A stretch of 64,000 bases of DNA, from the NCBI RefSeq assembly GCF_036013745.1, contig NZ_CP107880.1, positions 6,820,001 through 6,884,000 of the forward strand, written 5' to 3'. The position numbers were made by a program, and so were the translations under genes. This DNA is from Streptomyces sp. NBC_00483 (lineage in GTDB: Bacteria; Actinomycetota; Actinomycetes; Streptomycetales; Streptomycetaceae). Below, piece after piece: positions 17,586 to 26,776 of the stretch. Each line of letters begins with the position of its first letter. Positions within the stretch are counted from its first letter, which is position 1. Under the pieces are notes generated by a model. It did not search any database and was not told where the DNA came from. It saw nothing but the letters and a program-made list of their open reading frames with translations.

Positions 17586-19252
17586 TGAGCACCCCCGGCA
17601 ACCAGGATCCCCGCCAGCAGATGACGCCCGAGCAGCACGCCGAGCACGAGCGCCGGGCCGCGGAAGCGGCCGAGCGGCGCAGGCAGTGGGAGGCGCAGCA
17701 GGCCGCCGCCCAGCAGCAGCCGACGCCGGAGGCCGGTGGGTACGGCTACCCGCAACAGCAGCAGCAACAACAGCAGGAACAGCAGCAGTTGACGCCCGAG
17801 CAGCACGCGGAGAACGAGCGCCGTGCCGCTGAGGCGGCGGAGCGGCGCAGGCAGTGGGAGGCGCAGCAGGCGGCCGCCCAGCAGCAGCCGACGCCGGAGG
17901 CCGGTGGGTACGGCTACCCGCAGCAGCAGCCGACGCCTGAGGCGGGCGGCTATGGCTATCCGCAGCAGCAGCAGCAGCAGCCCACGCCCGAGGCCGGCGG
18001 CTACGGCTACCCGCAGCAACAGCAGCAGCCGACCCCGGACCAGAGCGGCTACGGCTACCCGCAGCCCACGCCCGAGCAGGCTGCGCAGCAGCAGGCGGCC
18101 GCCGAACAGGCCGCGCAGCAGCAGGCCGCCGCCCAGCAGCAAGCCTCGCAGCAGCAGGCCGTCGCGGCCCAACACGCCGAAGAGCAGCGGCAGTTGCGCG
18201 TCCGCTACCAGGAGGAGCAGCGCCGCGCGGAGGAGGCCGAGGCGCGCCGCCGCGAGTGGGAGGACCAGCAGCGCCAGCAGCAGATGGCGCAGCAGCAACA
18301 GCTCGCGGCCCAGCAGCAGGCGGCCGCCCAGCAGCAGTACGCGCAGCAGCACCCGGACCTGCAGCCGCAGGACCCGTCCCAGGGTGTCGTCGGCGGCATC
18401 GCCCAGGTGCCGCAGCAGGCGGCCCCCGCGGCCACCGGCGCCACCATGACGTACGCGCCCGCGCCGGAGGTCGGCTCGGGCCGGCCCACGCACCGGGCGC
18501 TCCCCGACGACCCCGCGCACGAGGACGACTTCGCGGAGTTCGAGGAGGAGTTCACCAGCCCCGGCTACGGGCTGCGCGGCCCGCGCCGCCGTCGGCACGT
18601 CATGTCGAAGAAGTCGCTCGGCTCGCTCGGCGTGAGCGTCGGTGACGACGGTGTCGTCATCGGCGTAGACCCGCAGGGCAGCCCGGCCGTCCTCGACGTG
18701 CTGCGGCCGAAGCCCCGCGAGATCCTCGTCGTCGGCTCGATGTGGACCGCGCAGATCATCGCGCTGCGCACCGCGGCCATCGGCGCCCGGATCGCCGTCG
18801 AGTCCGTGCGGCCCGCCGCGTGGGCGCCGATGGCGCAGGCCGCGGGCGGCGGACTGCAGTGCGTCTCGGTGTACGAGCCGCGCCAGATGGCCGCGCAGGG
18901 CGCGTCGGTGGCGAGCCCGGTCCTCGTCGTACGGGACCTGGGCGCACAGCCCGGGCGTTCCCAGATCGCGCCGACGCCCTGGCAGTCGACGCTCACCGTC
19001 GTGCCGTTCCTCGGCCCGCGCGCGCCGCGGCTGCTCGCCCGCGCCGACGTCATCGGACTGCAGAACCTCTCCCCGCAGGAGGCCGAGGCCATCGGCCGGG
19101 TGCTGCGCCTTCCCGAGCAGCTCACCCAGACGCTGCCGACGCTCAGCGACGCGACGATGCTGTGGATCGCGGGCGACAAGCGACAGTTCGTGATGGTGCA
19201 GCCGACGGAACCGGAGACCGGACTGCTCGGCGGCCCGCGCCGGATGGACTGA
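17585..19252 (+). CDS. Gln-rich repeat protein coupled to EccE
   Basis: A 555-residue protein. Residues 1-260 are glutamine-rich with two near-identical blocks of about 45 residues (LTPEQHAE, then RRAAEAAERRRQWEAQQAAA, then PTPEAGGYGYPQ) followed by more GGYGYPQ repeats and long poly-Gln/Ala coiled-coil-like sequence. The last 220 residues form a compact domain without low complexity (SKKSLGSLGVSVGDDG, REILVVGSMWTAQIIALRTA, VLVVRDLGAQPGR). I do not recognise an enzyme motif. A gene of this kind sits between EccE and the SCO5717-type ATPase in Streptomyces, from memory. The start overlaps the eccE stop. A cytoplasmic scaffold of the secretion machine is the likeliest role. Confidence 0.85.
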   Translation: MSTPGNQDPRQQMTPEQHAEHERRAAEAAERRRQWEAQQAAAQQQPTPEAGGYGYPQQQQQQQQEQQQLTPEQHAENERRAAEAAERRRQWEAQQAAAQQQPTPEAGGYGYPQQQPTPEAGGYGYPQQQQQQPTPEAGGYGYPQQQQQPTPDQSGYGYPQPTPEQAAQQQAAAEQAAQQQAAAQQQASQQQAVAAQHAEEQRQLRVRYQEEQRRAEEAEARRREWEDQQRQQQMAQQQQLAAQQQAAAQQQYAQQHPDLQPQDPSQGVVGGIAQVPQQAAPAATGATMTYAPAPEVGSGRPTHRALPDDPAHEDDFAEFEEEFTSPGYGLRGPRRRRHVMSKKSLGSLGVSVGDDGVVIGVDPQGSPAVLDVLRPKPREILVVGSMWTAQIIALRTAAIGARIAVESVRPAAWAPMAQAAGGGLQCVSVYEPRQMAAQGASVASPVLVVRDLGAQPGRSQIAPTPWQSTLTVVPFLGPRAPRLLARADVIGLQNLSPQEAEAIGRVLRLPEQLTQTLPTLSDATMLWIAGDKRQFVMVQPTEPETGLLGGPRRMD

Positions 19253-19289
19253 CACCCGGCGGCCCGCGCCGGATGGACCGACGCCCGGC

Positions 19290-19430
19290 GGACCCCGGCG
19301 TGCGATGTCCGGTGGAGTCCGGCGTGCGATGCCCGTAGGACTCAGGCGTGCGACGCCCGCCGGACTCAGGTGTGTAACGCCTGTCGGACTCAGGCGTGCG
19401 ACGCCGGCGGGCTCCGGCGTGCGGCGGGTG
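19290..19430. repeat. 24-bp tandem minisatellite, about six copies
   Basis: Units of 24 bases run head to tail, for example 19314-19337, 19338-19361, 19362-19385 and 19386-19409, with core GGACTCAGGCGTGCGACGCC. Just before it, about 22 bases from the end of the preceding gene (GGCGGCCCGCGCCGGATGGA) are duplicated past its stop codon. The 19253-19666 gap holds this repeat and the leader of the ATPase gene and no gene that I can support. Confidence 0.8.
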
Positions 19431-19666
19431 GTCCCGAAGAGGCGTGGGGTGGCCCCGTGGAGAGCGGGTACGCGACGTGTACCGACGGGTACGTGACAAG
19501 TACCGCCTTTACGGAGGCCGCCCCGAACCGTTTACGCTGTCCGGACGAACGGCTGAGACGCAAGTGACGCGGGGCCGCCGCGACGGTCGGGGGCGACGAC
19601 GAGCGACCCACACCAGGTCCCGCCGGAACCGGTCGTTCAGGTGCACAGCAGAGACCAGGAGGCACA

Positions 19667-22291
19667 GTGACCAGTGACCGGGACCAGCGGAACCCGGAAC
19701 CCGGCGACGGTTCGATCGAGACGGAGCTGACGGGAGAGTTCCGGCTCGATTTCGACGCGCCGTCCTGGTACGCGCAGCCAAGCGAATCATCGGGTGCGAC
19801 GCCGCCGTCCGGCACGCCCGCGCCCCCTTCGTCCGACACGGCAGGGGGGAGCGCGACTCCGCCGCCGCCCGCGCCGGGTCCCCCGTCCGAGGGGTCTGCG
19901 CCGCCGCCGGCCGCTCCTGGGTTCCCGACTTTCGGGGGTACGACGGGTACGGGTGCGGGGGAGGCTGCTCCGGCCGCGCCGCCGGTTGCTCCCGCCGCGC
20001 CGCCGGCTCCTCCTGCTGCCGAAGCCGATCCCGCCGCGTCGAGCCGCCGGTCCGGGACCGTCGACCCCACGGGCGACCTGTGGGGGGACGACGACGATGA
20101 CGATGACGACGACACCGGTGACGGAGCGGACTCCGGGACGGCGACGTCCGAGACCGCGACGTCCGGGGGCGCGCCCGACGTGAACCAGGCGGCCGCGCCT
20201 GCCGGTTCGGCCGCGCCTGGCGCTCTGCCGGCTGCGGATGGTGCCGCTCCGGCGGCGCCCCCCGCTCCGACCGCGCCGCACGCGGCCCCTGGTGCACCCG
20301 CGCCGCAGCCGCCTGCCGACGGTGGTTACGGCTATCCGCAGCCCATGCCGCAGCAGCAGCCGGTTCCCGGTCAGCCGGCCCCGGCCGCGCCGCAGCAGCC
20401 CACTGCCGATGGTTACGGCTATCCGCAGTCCGCGCCGCAGCCGGCTCCCGGTCAGCCGGCGCCGCAGCCGCCCGCCCCTGGATATGGCTATCCGCAGCCG
20501 CCGGCGCCGGGTTACGGCTACCCGCCGCAGCAGCAGCCGGGCCAGCCGCAGCCGCAGCCTCCGGCCCAGCCCCAGCCCCAGGCGCAGCCCGCTCCCGGTC
20601 AGCCCGGCCAGCCGATGCCTCCGCAGCAGCCGGGTCCGTACGGCCAGCCCGCTCCTCAACAGCCGGGCCCGTACGGCCAGCCCGCCGCTCCGCAGCAGCC
20701 GGGTCCCTATGGTCAGCCCGCGCAGCAGCAGCCCACTGCCGATGGTTACGGCTATCCGCAGTCCGCGCCGCAGCAGCCCGCTCCTGGTCAGCAGGCGCCG
20801 CAGCCGCCCGCCCCTGGTTACGGCTATCCGCAGCCGCCGGCGCCGGGTTACGGCTACCCGCCGCAGCAGCCGGGCCAGCAGCAGCCGCAGCCCCCGGCCC
20901 AGCCGCAGCCCGCTCCCGGTCAGGAGCCGGGCCAGGCGCCGCCCGCGCCGCAGGGCCCGTACGGCCAGCCGCCCCAGCAGGGCCAGCCGGCCCCCGGTCA
21001 GCCGGCTCCGGGTCAGCAGGCCGCTCCCGGGGCTCCCGCCCCGAACGCGTACCCGCAGCCGGCCGTCGACCCGCGCGCGGGCTGGGACCCGGGTGCGGGC
21101 CAGCAGCGTTCGGCGCCCGGCGCCCCGCTCGGCTACAACGCGCAGGTCGAGCTCAGCTCGGACCGTCTCCTGCGCAACCAGCCGAAGCGCAAGAACAACA
21201 ACAAGGGCCCCAGCAAGTTCAAGTTGGGCGCCAAGGCGGCAGAGGCCGAGCGGCAGCGCAAGCTCCAGATGATGCGTACGCCGGTCATGTCCTGCTACCG
21301 GATCGCGGTGATCAGCCTCAAGGGCGGCGTCGGCAAGACGACCACGACGATGTCGATCGGCGCGACCCTCGCCTCGGAACGTCAGGACAAGATCCTGGCG
21401 ATCGACGCCAACCCGGACGCCGGTACCCTCGGGCGCCGCGTACGCCGCGAGACCGGCGCGACCATCCGCGACCTGGTGCAGAACATCCCGCACCTGCACT
21501 CGTACATGGACATCCGCCGGTTCACCTCGCAGGCCCCCTCCGGCCTGGAGATCATCGCCAACGACGTGGACCCGGCCGTCTCGACGTCCTTCAACGACGC
21601 CGACTACCGCTCCGCGCTCGACGTCCTGGGCAAGCAGTACCCGATCATCCTCACCGACTCGGGTACCGGTCTCCTCTACTCCGCGATGCGTGGAGTCCTG
21701 GACCTGGCCGACCAGTTGGTCATCATCTCGACCCCGTCGGTGGACGGCGCGTCCAGCGCGAGCACGACCCTCGACTGGCTGTCGGCGCACGGGTACGCGG
21801 ACCTCGTCCAGCGTTCCCTCACCGTCATCTCCGGTGTCCGCGAGACCGGCAAGATGATCAAGGTGGACGACATCGTCAGCCACTTCGAGACGCGTTGCCG
21901 CGGCGTGGTCGTCGTCCCGTTCGACGAGCACCTGGCGGCGGGCGCCGAGGTCGACCTCGACATGATGCGCCCGAAGACGCGTGAGGCGTACTTCGAGATC
22001 GCGGCGCTGATCGCCGAGGACTTCGCGCAGCGCGCCGAGTCCCAGATGCAGGCGGGCGGGATGTACGGCGGCCAGCAGCCGGGCATGCCCCCGGCCGGCT
22101 TCCCGCCGCAGCAGCAGGGCTACGGGCAGCAGCCCCCGGCGGCCCCGCAGCCGGGCCAGCAGGGTTACGGCTACCCGCAGCAGCAACAGCCGCCCCAGGC
22201 CCCCCCCCAGCAGCCGCAGCAACAGCCGCCGCAGCAGCCGGGTGGCGGCGGCCTGCCGTCCGGCTGGACGACGCAGCAGCCGCCGCAGTAG
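19667..22291 (+). CDS. SCO5717-type ATPase: Pro-rich N-terminal half plus MinD/ParA-like P-loop domain
   Basis: An 874-residue protein from a GTG with AGGAGG upstream. Residues 1-500 are Pro/Ala/Gln-rich with many GYGYPQ and PGPYGQPA repeats. The ATPase domain begins near 540 and has a deviant Walker A (KGGVGKTTT, 552-560), [13 protein letters not shown] and a Walker B-like [12 protein letters not shown] final Gln/Pro tail contains [10 protein letters not shown]. The plan matches what is called the SCO5717 family of growth-regulating ATPases in Streptomyces, and also EspI/ParA-type proteins of mycobacterial ESX loci. It probably works at the membrane with the secretion core. A paralogue begins at 2190 and leaves the window on the left. 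Confidence 0.93.
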   Translation: MTSDRDQRNPEPGDGSIETELTGEFRLDFDAPSWYAQPSESSGATPPSGTPAPPSSDTAGGSATPPPPAPGPPSEGSAPPPAAPGFPTFGGTTGTGAGEAAPAAPPVAPAAPPAPPAAEADPAASSRRSGTVDPTGDLWGDDDDDDDDDTGDGADSGTATSETATSGGAPDVNQAAAPAGSAAPGALPAADGAAPAAPPAPTAPHAAPGAPAPQPPADGGYGYPQPMPQQQPVPGQPAPAAPQQPTADGYGYPQSAPQPAPGQPAPQPPAPGYGYPQPPAPGYGYPPQQQPGQPQPQPPAQPQPQAQPAPGQPGQPMPPQQPGPYGQPAPQQPGPYGQPAAPQQPGPYGQPAQQQPTADGYGYPQSAPQQPAPGQQAPQPPAPGYGYPQPPAPGYGYPPQQPGQQQPQPPAQPQPAPGQEPGQAPPAPQGPYGQPPQQGQPAPGQPAPGQQAAPGAPAPNAYPQPAVDPRAGWDPGAGQQRSAPGAPLGYNAQVELSSDRLLRNQPKRKNNNKGPSKFKLGAKAAEAERQRKLQMMRTPVMSCYRIAVISLKGGVGKTTTTMSIGATLASERQDKILAIDANPDAGTLGRRVRRETGATIRDLVQNIPHLHSYMDIRRFTSQAPSGLEIIANDVDPAVSTSFNDADYRSALDVLGKQYPIILTDSGTGLLYSAMRGVLDLADQLVIISTPSVDGASSASTTLDWLSAHGYADLVQRSLTVISGVRETGKMIKVDDIVSHFETRCRGVVVVPFDEHLAAGAEVDLDMMRPKTREAYFEIAALIAEDFAQRAESQMQAGGMYGGQQPGMPPAGFPPQQQGYGQQPPAAPQPGQQGYGYPQQQQPPQAPPQQPQQQPPQQPGGGGLPSGWTTQQPPQ

Positions 22292-22317
22292 GCGACAGCA
22301 GTACAAGTACGAGAGAG

Positions 22318-22346
22318 GGGCCCCCGTCCGACGCGGACGGGGGCCC
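22318..22346. terminator. Strong GC-rich terminator after the ATPase gene
   Basis: A perfect 13-bp stem (GGGCCCCCGTCCG, 22318-22330, and 22334-22346) with a three-base loop lies 26 bases after the ATPase stop codon. It separates the core operon from the convergent Spo0M gene. Confidence 0.85.
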
Positions 22347-22399
22347 TCCCTCGTACGGGTTACGAGTTCACGGATTCACGGGTTTACGGGTTCACGGGT

Positions 22400-23143
22400 T
22401 CACCGCTGGAAGGTGGCCCGCAGATGCTGATCGAGCCAGGCGGTCCATGCAGGCAGATCGATGTTGCTGTACGAGAAGGGGTACGGCCCGTGCGGGCCGG
22501 TGATGAGGTCGAGCGAGTCGTGGCGCGCCACGAACACCGTCTCCAACTGCCCGCCCGGCCGCCGGTAGTCCGACGGGAACCACATCTCGATCTCCTGCCA
22601 GTAATCGGTCTGCGAGTTCCGGCCGCCGCTCGGGGTCCCCTTCTTCACCTCCGCCTCGTCGAAGCGGAAACCGAGGTTGGCGTACGCCTGCAGCAGCGTG
22701 TCCTGCGCCGGCAGCGCGTGCACCTGGATCTCGTCGAAGTCACCGCGGTCCACGGCGTTGTCGACGGTCAGCTCGGTACGCACCGCGACCCGCGCCCCCT
22801 TGAGCGGCCGCCCACCGAGGACGTGCGTCAACGGGGTCTCCCACGGCACCTCGAACGAGACCTGGCCGTCCTTCGTCTCCCCGGCCTTGAGCTCGAACTT
22901 CTCGCCGAGCACAAGGGACTTGACGACACCCGGGTTGCTCCACAGGGTCTCGGTCTCCTCCCGGTCCTCGAACCGGGTGACGATCTCGATCCGGACCCGC
23001 TCCACCTCGATGTCCACGGAGCCGCCCTTCAGCTGCACATTGCAGTGCAACTGATCCCCGGGCCGTACGGCGCTCGCACTGAGCGTGGTCTCGACCTCGG
23101 GCGCACCGACACCGAGCGAACTGAGGAACTTCCGAAAAGCCAC
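22400..23143 (-). CDS. Spo0M-family sporulation-control protein
   Basis: A 247-residue soluble protein. It begins MAFRKFLSSLGVGAPEVET and has the family's arrestin-like first half (RPGDQLHCNVQLKGG, VDIEVERVRIEIVTR) and a second half with YWQEIEMWFPSDYRRPGGQ. Spo0M proteins of Bacillus and Streptomyces have an arrestin-like fold and affect development and cell shape. Length is normal. The gene is transcribed toward the ATPase gene and shares the intervening terminator. No membrane segment or signal is present. Its place beside the ESX locus may be ancestral gene order. Confidence 0.92.
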   Translation of the reverse strand: MAFRKFLSSLGVGAPEVETTLSASAVRPGDQLHCNVQLKGGSVDIEVERVRIEIVTRFEDREETETLWSNPGVVKSLVLGEKFELKAGETKDGQVSFEVPWETPLTHVLGGRPLKGARVAVRTELTVDNAVDRGDFDEIQVHALPAQDTLLQAYANLGFRFDEAEVKKGTPSGGRNSQTDYWQEIEMWFPSDYRRPGGQLETVFVARHDSLDLITGPHGPYPFSYSNIDLPAWTAWLDQHLRATFQR

Positions 23144-23254
23144 GAATACCCACTCCCCGGGCCGCCGGCTCCGTCACCTGGACCGTCCAGGCACCCACCC
23201 CGGGCCCGCCGGGGAACCCTAACGTCGCACTGCGATGCGGCGCTGCCGTACGGA

Positions 23255-23375
23255 TGTTCAGAGCAGAAGGTCCGTCGCCAAGGAGGCTACGACCCAGGCC
23301 ACCAGGGCAGGGTTCGGCGTATCCGGCTACACCTTCGGGATGAAGGCGGGTGGAAAGGTCTTCGAGGCCCCACCG
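23255..23375 (+). pseudogene. Possible relic of a WXG-type carrier gene
   Basis: Between Spo0M and the next gene a short plus-strand frame reads GFGVSGYTFGMKAGGKVFEA. This resembles GYHLETKAGGKVVEGA in the carrier protein at 25464, in peptide and in DNA. No start codon, ribosome site or flanking carrier homology was seen. It is most likely a fragment left by a deleted carrier gene. The match is short and could be chance. Confidence 0.35.
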
Positions 23376-23384
23376 GAGAAAGGT

Positions 23385-24071
23385 CTACCAGAGCACGATC
23401 CGGAAAATGATCGCGCCCAGCAGCCCAACCCCACCGATCACCCACAGCCATTCCTCTGTGGCCTTAACGAGCGGCGGCTCCATCCGGGTCGCTTCGTTGT
23501 GGCTCGGCCCGATTCCCTTCTTGGGGAAAGAGCCGGCGACGGCGCACGTGATGCTGTAGCCGAGCAGGATGAGGCAGAAGAACGCGACGCACAGGTTGTT
23601 GGCGACGGATACGAGGTTCGTGACGGAGAGCTCGCCGCTGCTGGATCGGTTGGCGGCCAGGCTCGGCTGGTTGTCGTAGATGACGCCATAGGCACCGTCG
23701 TCACCGCCGTGGAGCGTGATCTCGGTTTCCTTGTCCGTGATCTTCCCGTCGGCCGAGCGATAGCTGCCGGTGCAGGTGGCGCTCTTCAAGGACTGCCCTC
23801 CGTGGCCGCCGCCGCTGCGGGAGGCGTGCGACGTGTACTCGGCGACGCACTTGGTGACGGTGAACTTGCCGGGTGTGCCGAAGAGGCCGGTCGCCGTGGT
23901 GGCGTGGGAGAACGTGAGGAAGATGGCGATGATCGACGCAACTCCGAGCACGATTCCGAACGCGCGCCCGATGGGGGATGGAGGAATCACGGACGACACG
24001 GTGTTGCCCGCGTTCGCGGCAGTCCGTGCGGACGGCTGCGGTGGCTGTGGCATCGGTGCTGACGACTTCAA
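23385..24071 (-). CDS. Two-cysteine multipass membrane protein, copy A
   Basis: A 228-residue protein with a hydrophobic segment near residues 32-55 (AFGIVLGVASIIAIFLTF), an extracytoplasmic domain of about 95 residues, a second hydrophobic segment (NNLCVAFFCLILLGYSITCA) and a C-terminal one (WLWVIGGVGLLGAIIFRIVL). The outer domain has the motif shared by six genes here: GKFTVTKC, then ATCTGSYRSADG, suggesting a disulfide. I do not recognise the family. It sits on the minus strand with copy B directly upstream in transcription. Immunity against secreted effectors, or a secretion accessory, are the two roles I would consider. Confidence 0.75.
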   Translation of the reverse strand: MKSSAPMPQPPQPSARTAANAGNTVSSVIPPSPIGRAFGIVLGVASIIAIFLTFSHATTATGLFGTPGKFTVTKCVAEYTSHASRSGGGHGGQSLKSATCTGSYRSADGKITDKETEITLHGGDDGAYGVIYDNQPSLAANRSSSGELSVTNLVSVANNLCVAFFCLILLGYSITCAVAGSFPKKGIGPSHNEATRMEPPLVKATEEWLWVIGGVGLLGAIIFRIVLW

Positions 24072-24140
24072 GGGGACCCCCAGGGGAGAGGACGGAGACG
24101 GAGGGGCAGCATCCGCCGGCTCCGGACGGTTCGTTCGGAG

Positions 24141-24815
24141 TCAGGCGTTGAGCATGATGATCAGTGACGCCAGCACGCCCACGACGCCGACCGCTACGAG
24201 GCTCGTCACGACGCCGCGCGTGCCGGTTCCGAGGTCCTGTCGCCAGGAGGCGGAGAGGGCTGGGGACTTGCCGCGGGGGCGGGGCCAGTTGGCGAAGTGC
24301 GCGAAGGCCCCGAGCCCGAGGAGCGCCACTCCGAGGGAGACCAATGCGGCGGAGCGGGCCGTCGCCGATGAGTTGGCGGGGTGGTACTCGTCCAGGAACT
24401 TCGCGAGGAACCCCCCGCCGTCCAGTCGTCCGACCGTCAGTTTCGTCCCCTTGCCACCGGAGTCGAGGAGACGGCTGAGGTAGGCATCGCCGTCACCGGC
24501 GGGCGCCGTGTCACGGGTCAACTTGATGGTGGTGGACGTGCCCTTGTCGGACCCGCCGTCGGACCGGAACGTCCCCCGGCAGAACACCTCGAGATCCTTG
24601 TTGACGCTCGTCGTGTGGCCGTGAGCGGGTGCGATCTGCTCGCGGGCGCACGACGTGGCGGTGAACTTCCCGCGTGTTCCCACATGACCGCTGTCGTAGC
24701 CCACCAGGAACAGGCAGAACGCGATCATGATCAGCGCGATCCCTATCAGAGCGACACCGACGATATTTCGTTCGTCCTCTGATGTTGTCGTACGTGACTT
24801 GGTGGGGGAACTCAC
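24141..24815 (-). CDS. Two-cysteine multipass membrane protein, copy B
   Basis: A 224-residue protein from the GTG at 24815 (VSSPTKSRTT), chosen because the longer in-frame extension is unlike protein and this position leaves a short basic N-terminus before the first helix (IVGVALIGIALIMIAFCLFL). The outer domain has GKFTATSC and VFCRGTFRSDGG, the family motif. Helices follow near ALVSLGVALLGLGAFAHF and at the C-terminus (TSLVAVGVVGVLASLIIML). It is closest to copy D (27841): both have SGHVGT before the motif, GGKGT(K/E)L after it and a GPGTRG/GTGTRG stretch before the last helix. Function unknown. Confidence 0.75.
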   Translation of the reverse strand: MSSPTKSRTTTSEDERNIVGVALIGIALIMIAFCLFLVGYDSGHVGTRGKFTATSCAREQIAPAHGHTTSVNKDLEVFCRGTFRSDGGSDKGTSTTIKLTRDTAPAGDGDAYLSRLLDSGGKGTKLTVGRLDGGGFLAKFLDEYHPANSSATARSAALVSLGVALLGLGAFAHFANWPRPRGKSPALSASWRQDLGTGTRGVVTSLVAVGVVGVLASLIIMLNA

Positions 24816-25030
24816 AAGAAGCTGGCCTTCGTAGGGGCTGATTCGGGTGGTCGGGGGACCGGCGCGTTGACCGCCCGCGGGCAGCTGAACGCTAGCGGAC
24901 CGCGGTGAGCGGGGTGCGGGCGTCGTGTGAAGGTGGTGCTTCCCCTGCGCTGCCTGTGATGGCGGTCGACTAATGTACCGGCTTGGGTTCCGGAAGTGGA
25001 CCCTACGGTCAAGGAGAGCAGGGGGAAGGC

Positions 25031-25369
25031 ATGGCGGGCTCAGGCTTCGATGTCGACGCGGATGTATTGAAGGCACAGGCCCGGTCCTTTGATCGGCTGG
25101 CTTCGGATTTCGCCTCGAAGTCGAAGGACTTCAAGGACAAGGTCGACCGCCTGGAGAAGGCGTGGGGCGACGATGACGTCGAGCTCGCGAGCCCCATCAT
25201 CGATGTGTACAAACCGGTGAGCGCCGGTATCCGCGACTCGCTCGAACACCTCGGTGAGGCTCTCAAGGACATCGGTAAGAATCTCGACTCCGTGGCCGAG
25301 GGCTACGACCAGACGGAGCAGGAGCACCATCGCGCGCTGATGCAGGCGGCTCAGCAGAGTCGCGGCTGA
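25031..25369 (+). CDS. WXG100-like small secreted protein with YDQTE motif
   Basis: A 112-residue all-helical protein starting at the ATG at 25031 behind GGGGGAAGGC. It begins MAGSGFDVDADVLKAQARSF, turns at KAWGDDDVEL in place of a strict WXG, and has GYDQTEQEH near the C-terminus, a YxxxE export signal. It is a paralogue of the protein at 31045 (SFDVDPAVLKEQGTSF). It is the first gene of a cassette with a large carrier 94 bases downstream, and probably forms the usual helical-hairpin pair with the carrier N-terminal domain. Confidence 0.88.
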   Translation: MAGSGFDVDADVLKAQARSFDRLASDFASKSKDFKDKVDRLEKAWGDDDVELASPIIDVYKPVSAGIRDSLEHLGEALKDIGKNLDSVAEGYDQTEQEHHRALMQAAQQSRG

Positions 25370-25463
25370 GCAGGCAGCGAGCGCCCGTCCCGCAGGCCGG
25401 GCGCGTGTGATCCATCCGCATTCTTTGTCGCAGCGCGACGCCGTGTCTTGAGGGGAAAGTACC

Positions 25464-26720
25464 GTGTCCATCGTTTTGCCTGGTGAGCTCGACTGGGTTC
25501 TCGACCTGCTGGGTTTTGAGTGGCCGAACCTCGACGAGGACCTGATCATGCAGGCCGCGCAGGAATGGCTCGATTTCGGGCAGGCCGCGCGCGACTACCA
25601 GGAAGAGGGCAATCGGGCCGCGGAGTACGTGCGGCAGGCGCACGGGGGTGAGGCCGCGGATGCCTTCCTCGAGCACTGGAGCAAGTTCTCCGAGAATGGC
25701 CTCGGTGTCGGTGGCGTCGGTATCGGCTACCTGGACGGTCTCGCCGGCGCGGGCGATGTGCTGGGGGTGATGCTCGATGTCGCGGCGGCAGCGGTGATCG
25801 CCCTGAAGATCTACGTCATCGTCCAGCTCATCGACCTGGCCATCGAGTTCGCCATCGCCCAGGCGTCCGCACCTGTCACCCTCGGCGCCTCTGAGGCTGC
25901 GCTTGCCGGGCGGGTCGCCATGATCAGGTTCATGGTCAAGCGGGCCCTGACGGAGGCGGCCCAGAAGATCGAGCAGGAAGTCCTGAAGGCGGTCAAGGAG
26001 AAGGCCGTCATCAAGACCAAGGAAATGGCCGTCGACCTGGCGAAGGACCTGGGTAAGGACATCGCCAAGTCGGTGGTCAGCGAGCTGGGGACCCAGGGCA
26101 TCAAGCACCAGTTCGGTGCGGGTGCCGGTTGGGGCGAGAGCCTGACGTCGCTCGGGGTCTCCGCGGCCAATCCGGTCCTCGGCAAGGTCGCCGGCGAGTT
26201 CGAGCAGGACGACGACGGTAAGGGTTACCACCTTGAGACGAAGGCGGGCGGGAAGGTTGTCGAGGGCGCTATCGATGTGGCGCACGGCGACTTCGACGGC
26301 GCGCGGAAGATGACTCAAGGAGCCGGTGAGCTCTTCGACAACGTCACGGACAAGAAGGGCGACGAGTCCGGCACGGGTGAGGGTTCGGGGTCCGGAGAGG
26401 GTTCCGGGTCTGGTTCGGGTGAGGGTTCGGGGTCCGGTGAGGGATCTGGGTCTGGTTCGGGCGACGAGTCCGGCACGGGTGAGGGCTCGGGGTCCGGTGA
26501 AGGTTCGGGATCTGGTGAGGGTGCGTCGCAAGAGTCCGGCTCGTCGGAAGAGTCCGGATCGGGTTCGGACCAGGAAGCCGGGTCCGGTTCGGACCAGGAG
26601 TCGGGATCCGGTTCCGGCGAGGAAACAGCCCAGCCGGAAGAGCCCCGTCAGGGCTCTGCGAACGAACCCGACTACGAGAAGCTCGATGAAGGCGATCGCG
26701 TCCGCACCGTGTTCGGCTGA
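25464..26720 (+). CDS. WXG-type effector carrier without a toxin domain, ending VFG
   Basis: A 418-residue protein from a GTG start. The N-terminus (LPGELDWVLDLLGFEWPNLDED) is the WXG100-like domain found at the N-terminus of CpnT-like toxins. It is followed by hydrophobic segments (VLGVMLDVAAAAVIALKIYV, LIDLAIEFAIAQASAPVTLG), a helical region, and a Gly/Ser/Glu repeat region (GSGEGSGSG) of about 110 residues. There is no recognisable toxin domain. The end is EPDYEKLDEGDRVRTVFG: a YxxxD motif, then the VFG terminus shared with other proteins here. It lies between the WXG-like gene and the helical adaptor gene at 26777. Confidence 0.85.
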   Translation: MSIVLPGELDWVLDLLGFEWPNLDEDLIMQAAQEWLDFGQAARDYQEEGNRAAEYVRQAHGGEAADAFLEHWSKFSENGLGVGGVGIGYLDGLAGAGDVLGVMLDVAAAAVIALKIYVIVQLIDLAIEFAIAQASAPVTLGASEAALAGRVAMIRFMVKRALTEAAQKIEQEVLKAVKEKAVIKTKEMAVDLAKDLGKDIAKSVVSELGTQGIKHQFGAGAGWGESLTSLGVSAANPVLGKVAGEFEQDDDGKGYHLETKAGGKVVEGAIDVAHGDFDGARKMTQGAGELFDNVTDKKGDESGTGEGSGSGEGSGSGSGEGSGSGEGSGSGSGDESGTGEGSGSGEGSGSGEGASQESGSSEESGSGSDQEAGSGSDQESGSGSGEETAQPEEPRQGSANEPDYEKLDEGDRVRTVFG

Positions 26721-26776
26721 CCAACCGTCGAACGGCGTCCCACCGCCACCACCCCCCCCCGGAGGAGGGTCTTACT

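Noticed and set aside
17468..19255. A 595-residue Leu/Arg-rich minus-strand frame
   Set aside because: Shadow of Gln codons (CAG read as CTG) in the Gln-rich gene; the plus frame has the start overlap with eccE and a folded C-terminal domain.
19787..22306. An 839-residue minus-strand frame opposite the ATPase
   Set aside because: Leu/Arg-rich shadow of Pro/Gln repeats; the plus frame has an intact P-loop.
26370..26530. Possible CRISPR-like or structural repeat in GGTTCGGGGTCCGG units
   Set aside because: It is the Gly/Ser/Glu coding repeat of the carrier; no spacers, in frame throughout.
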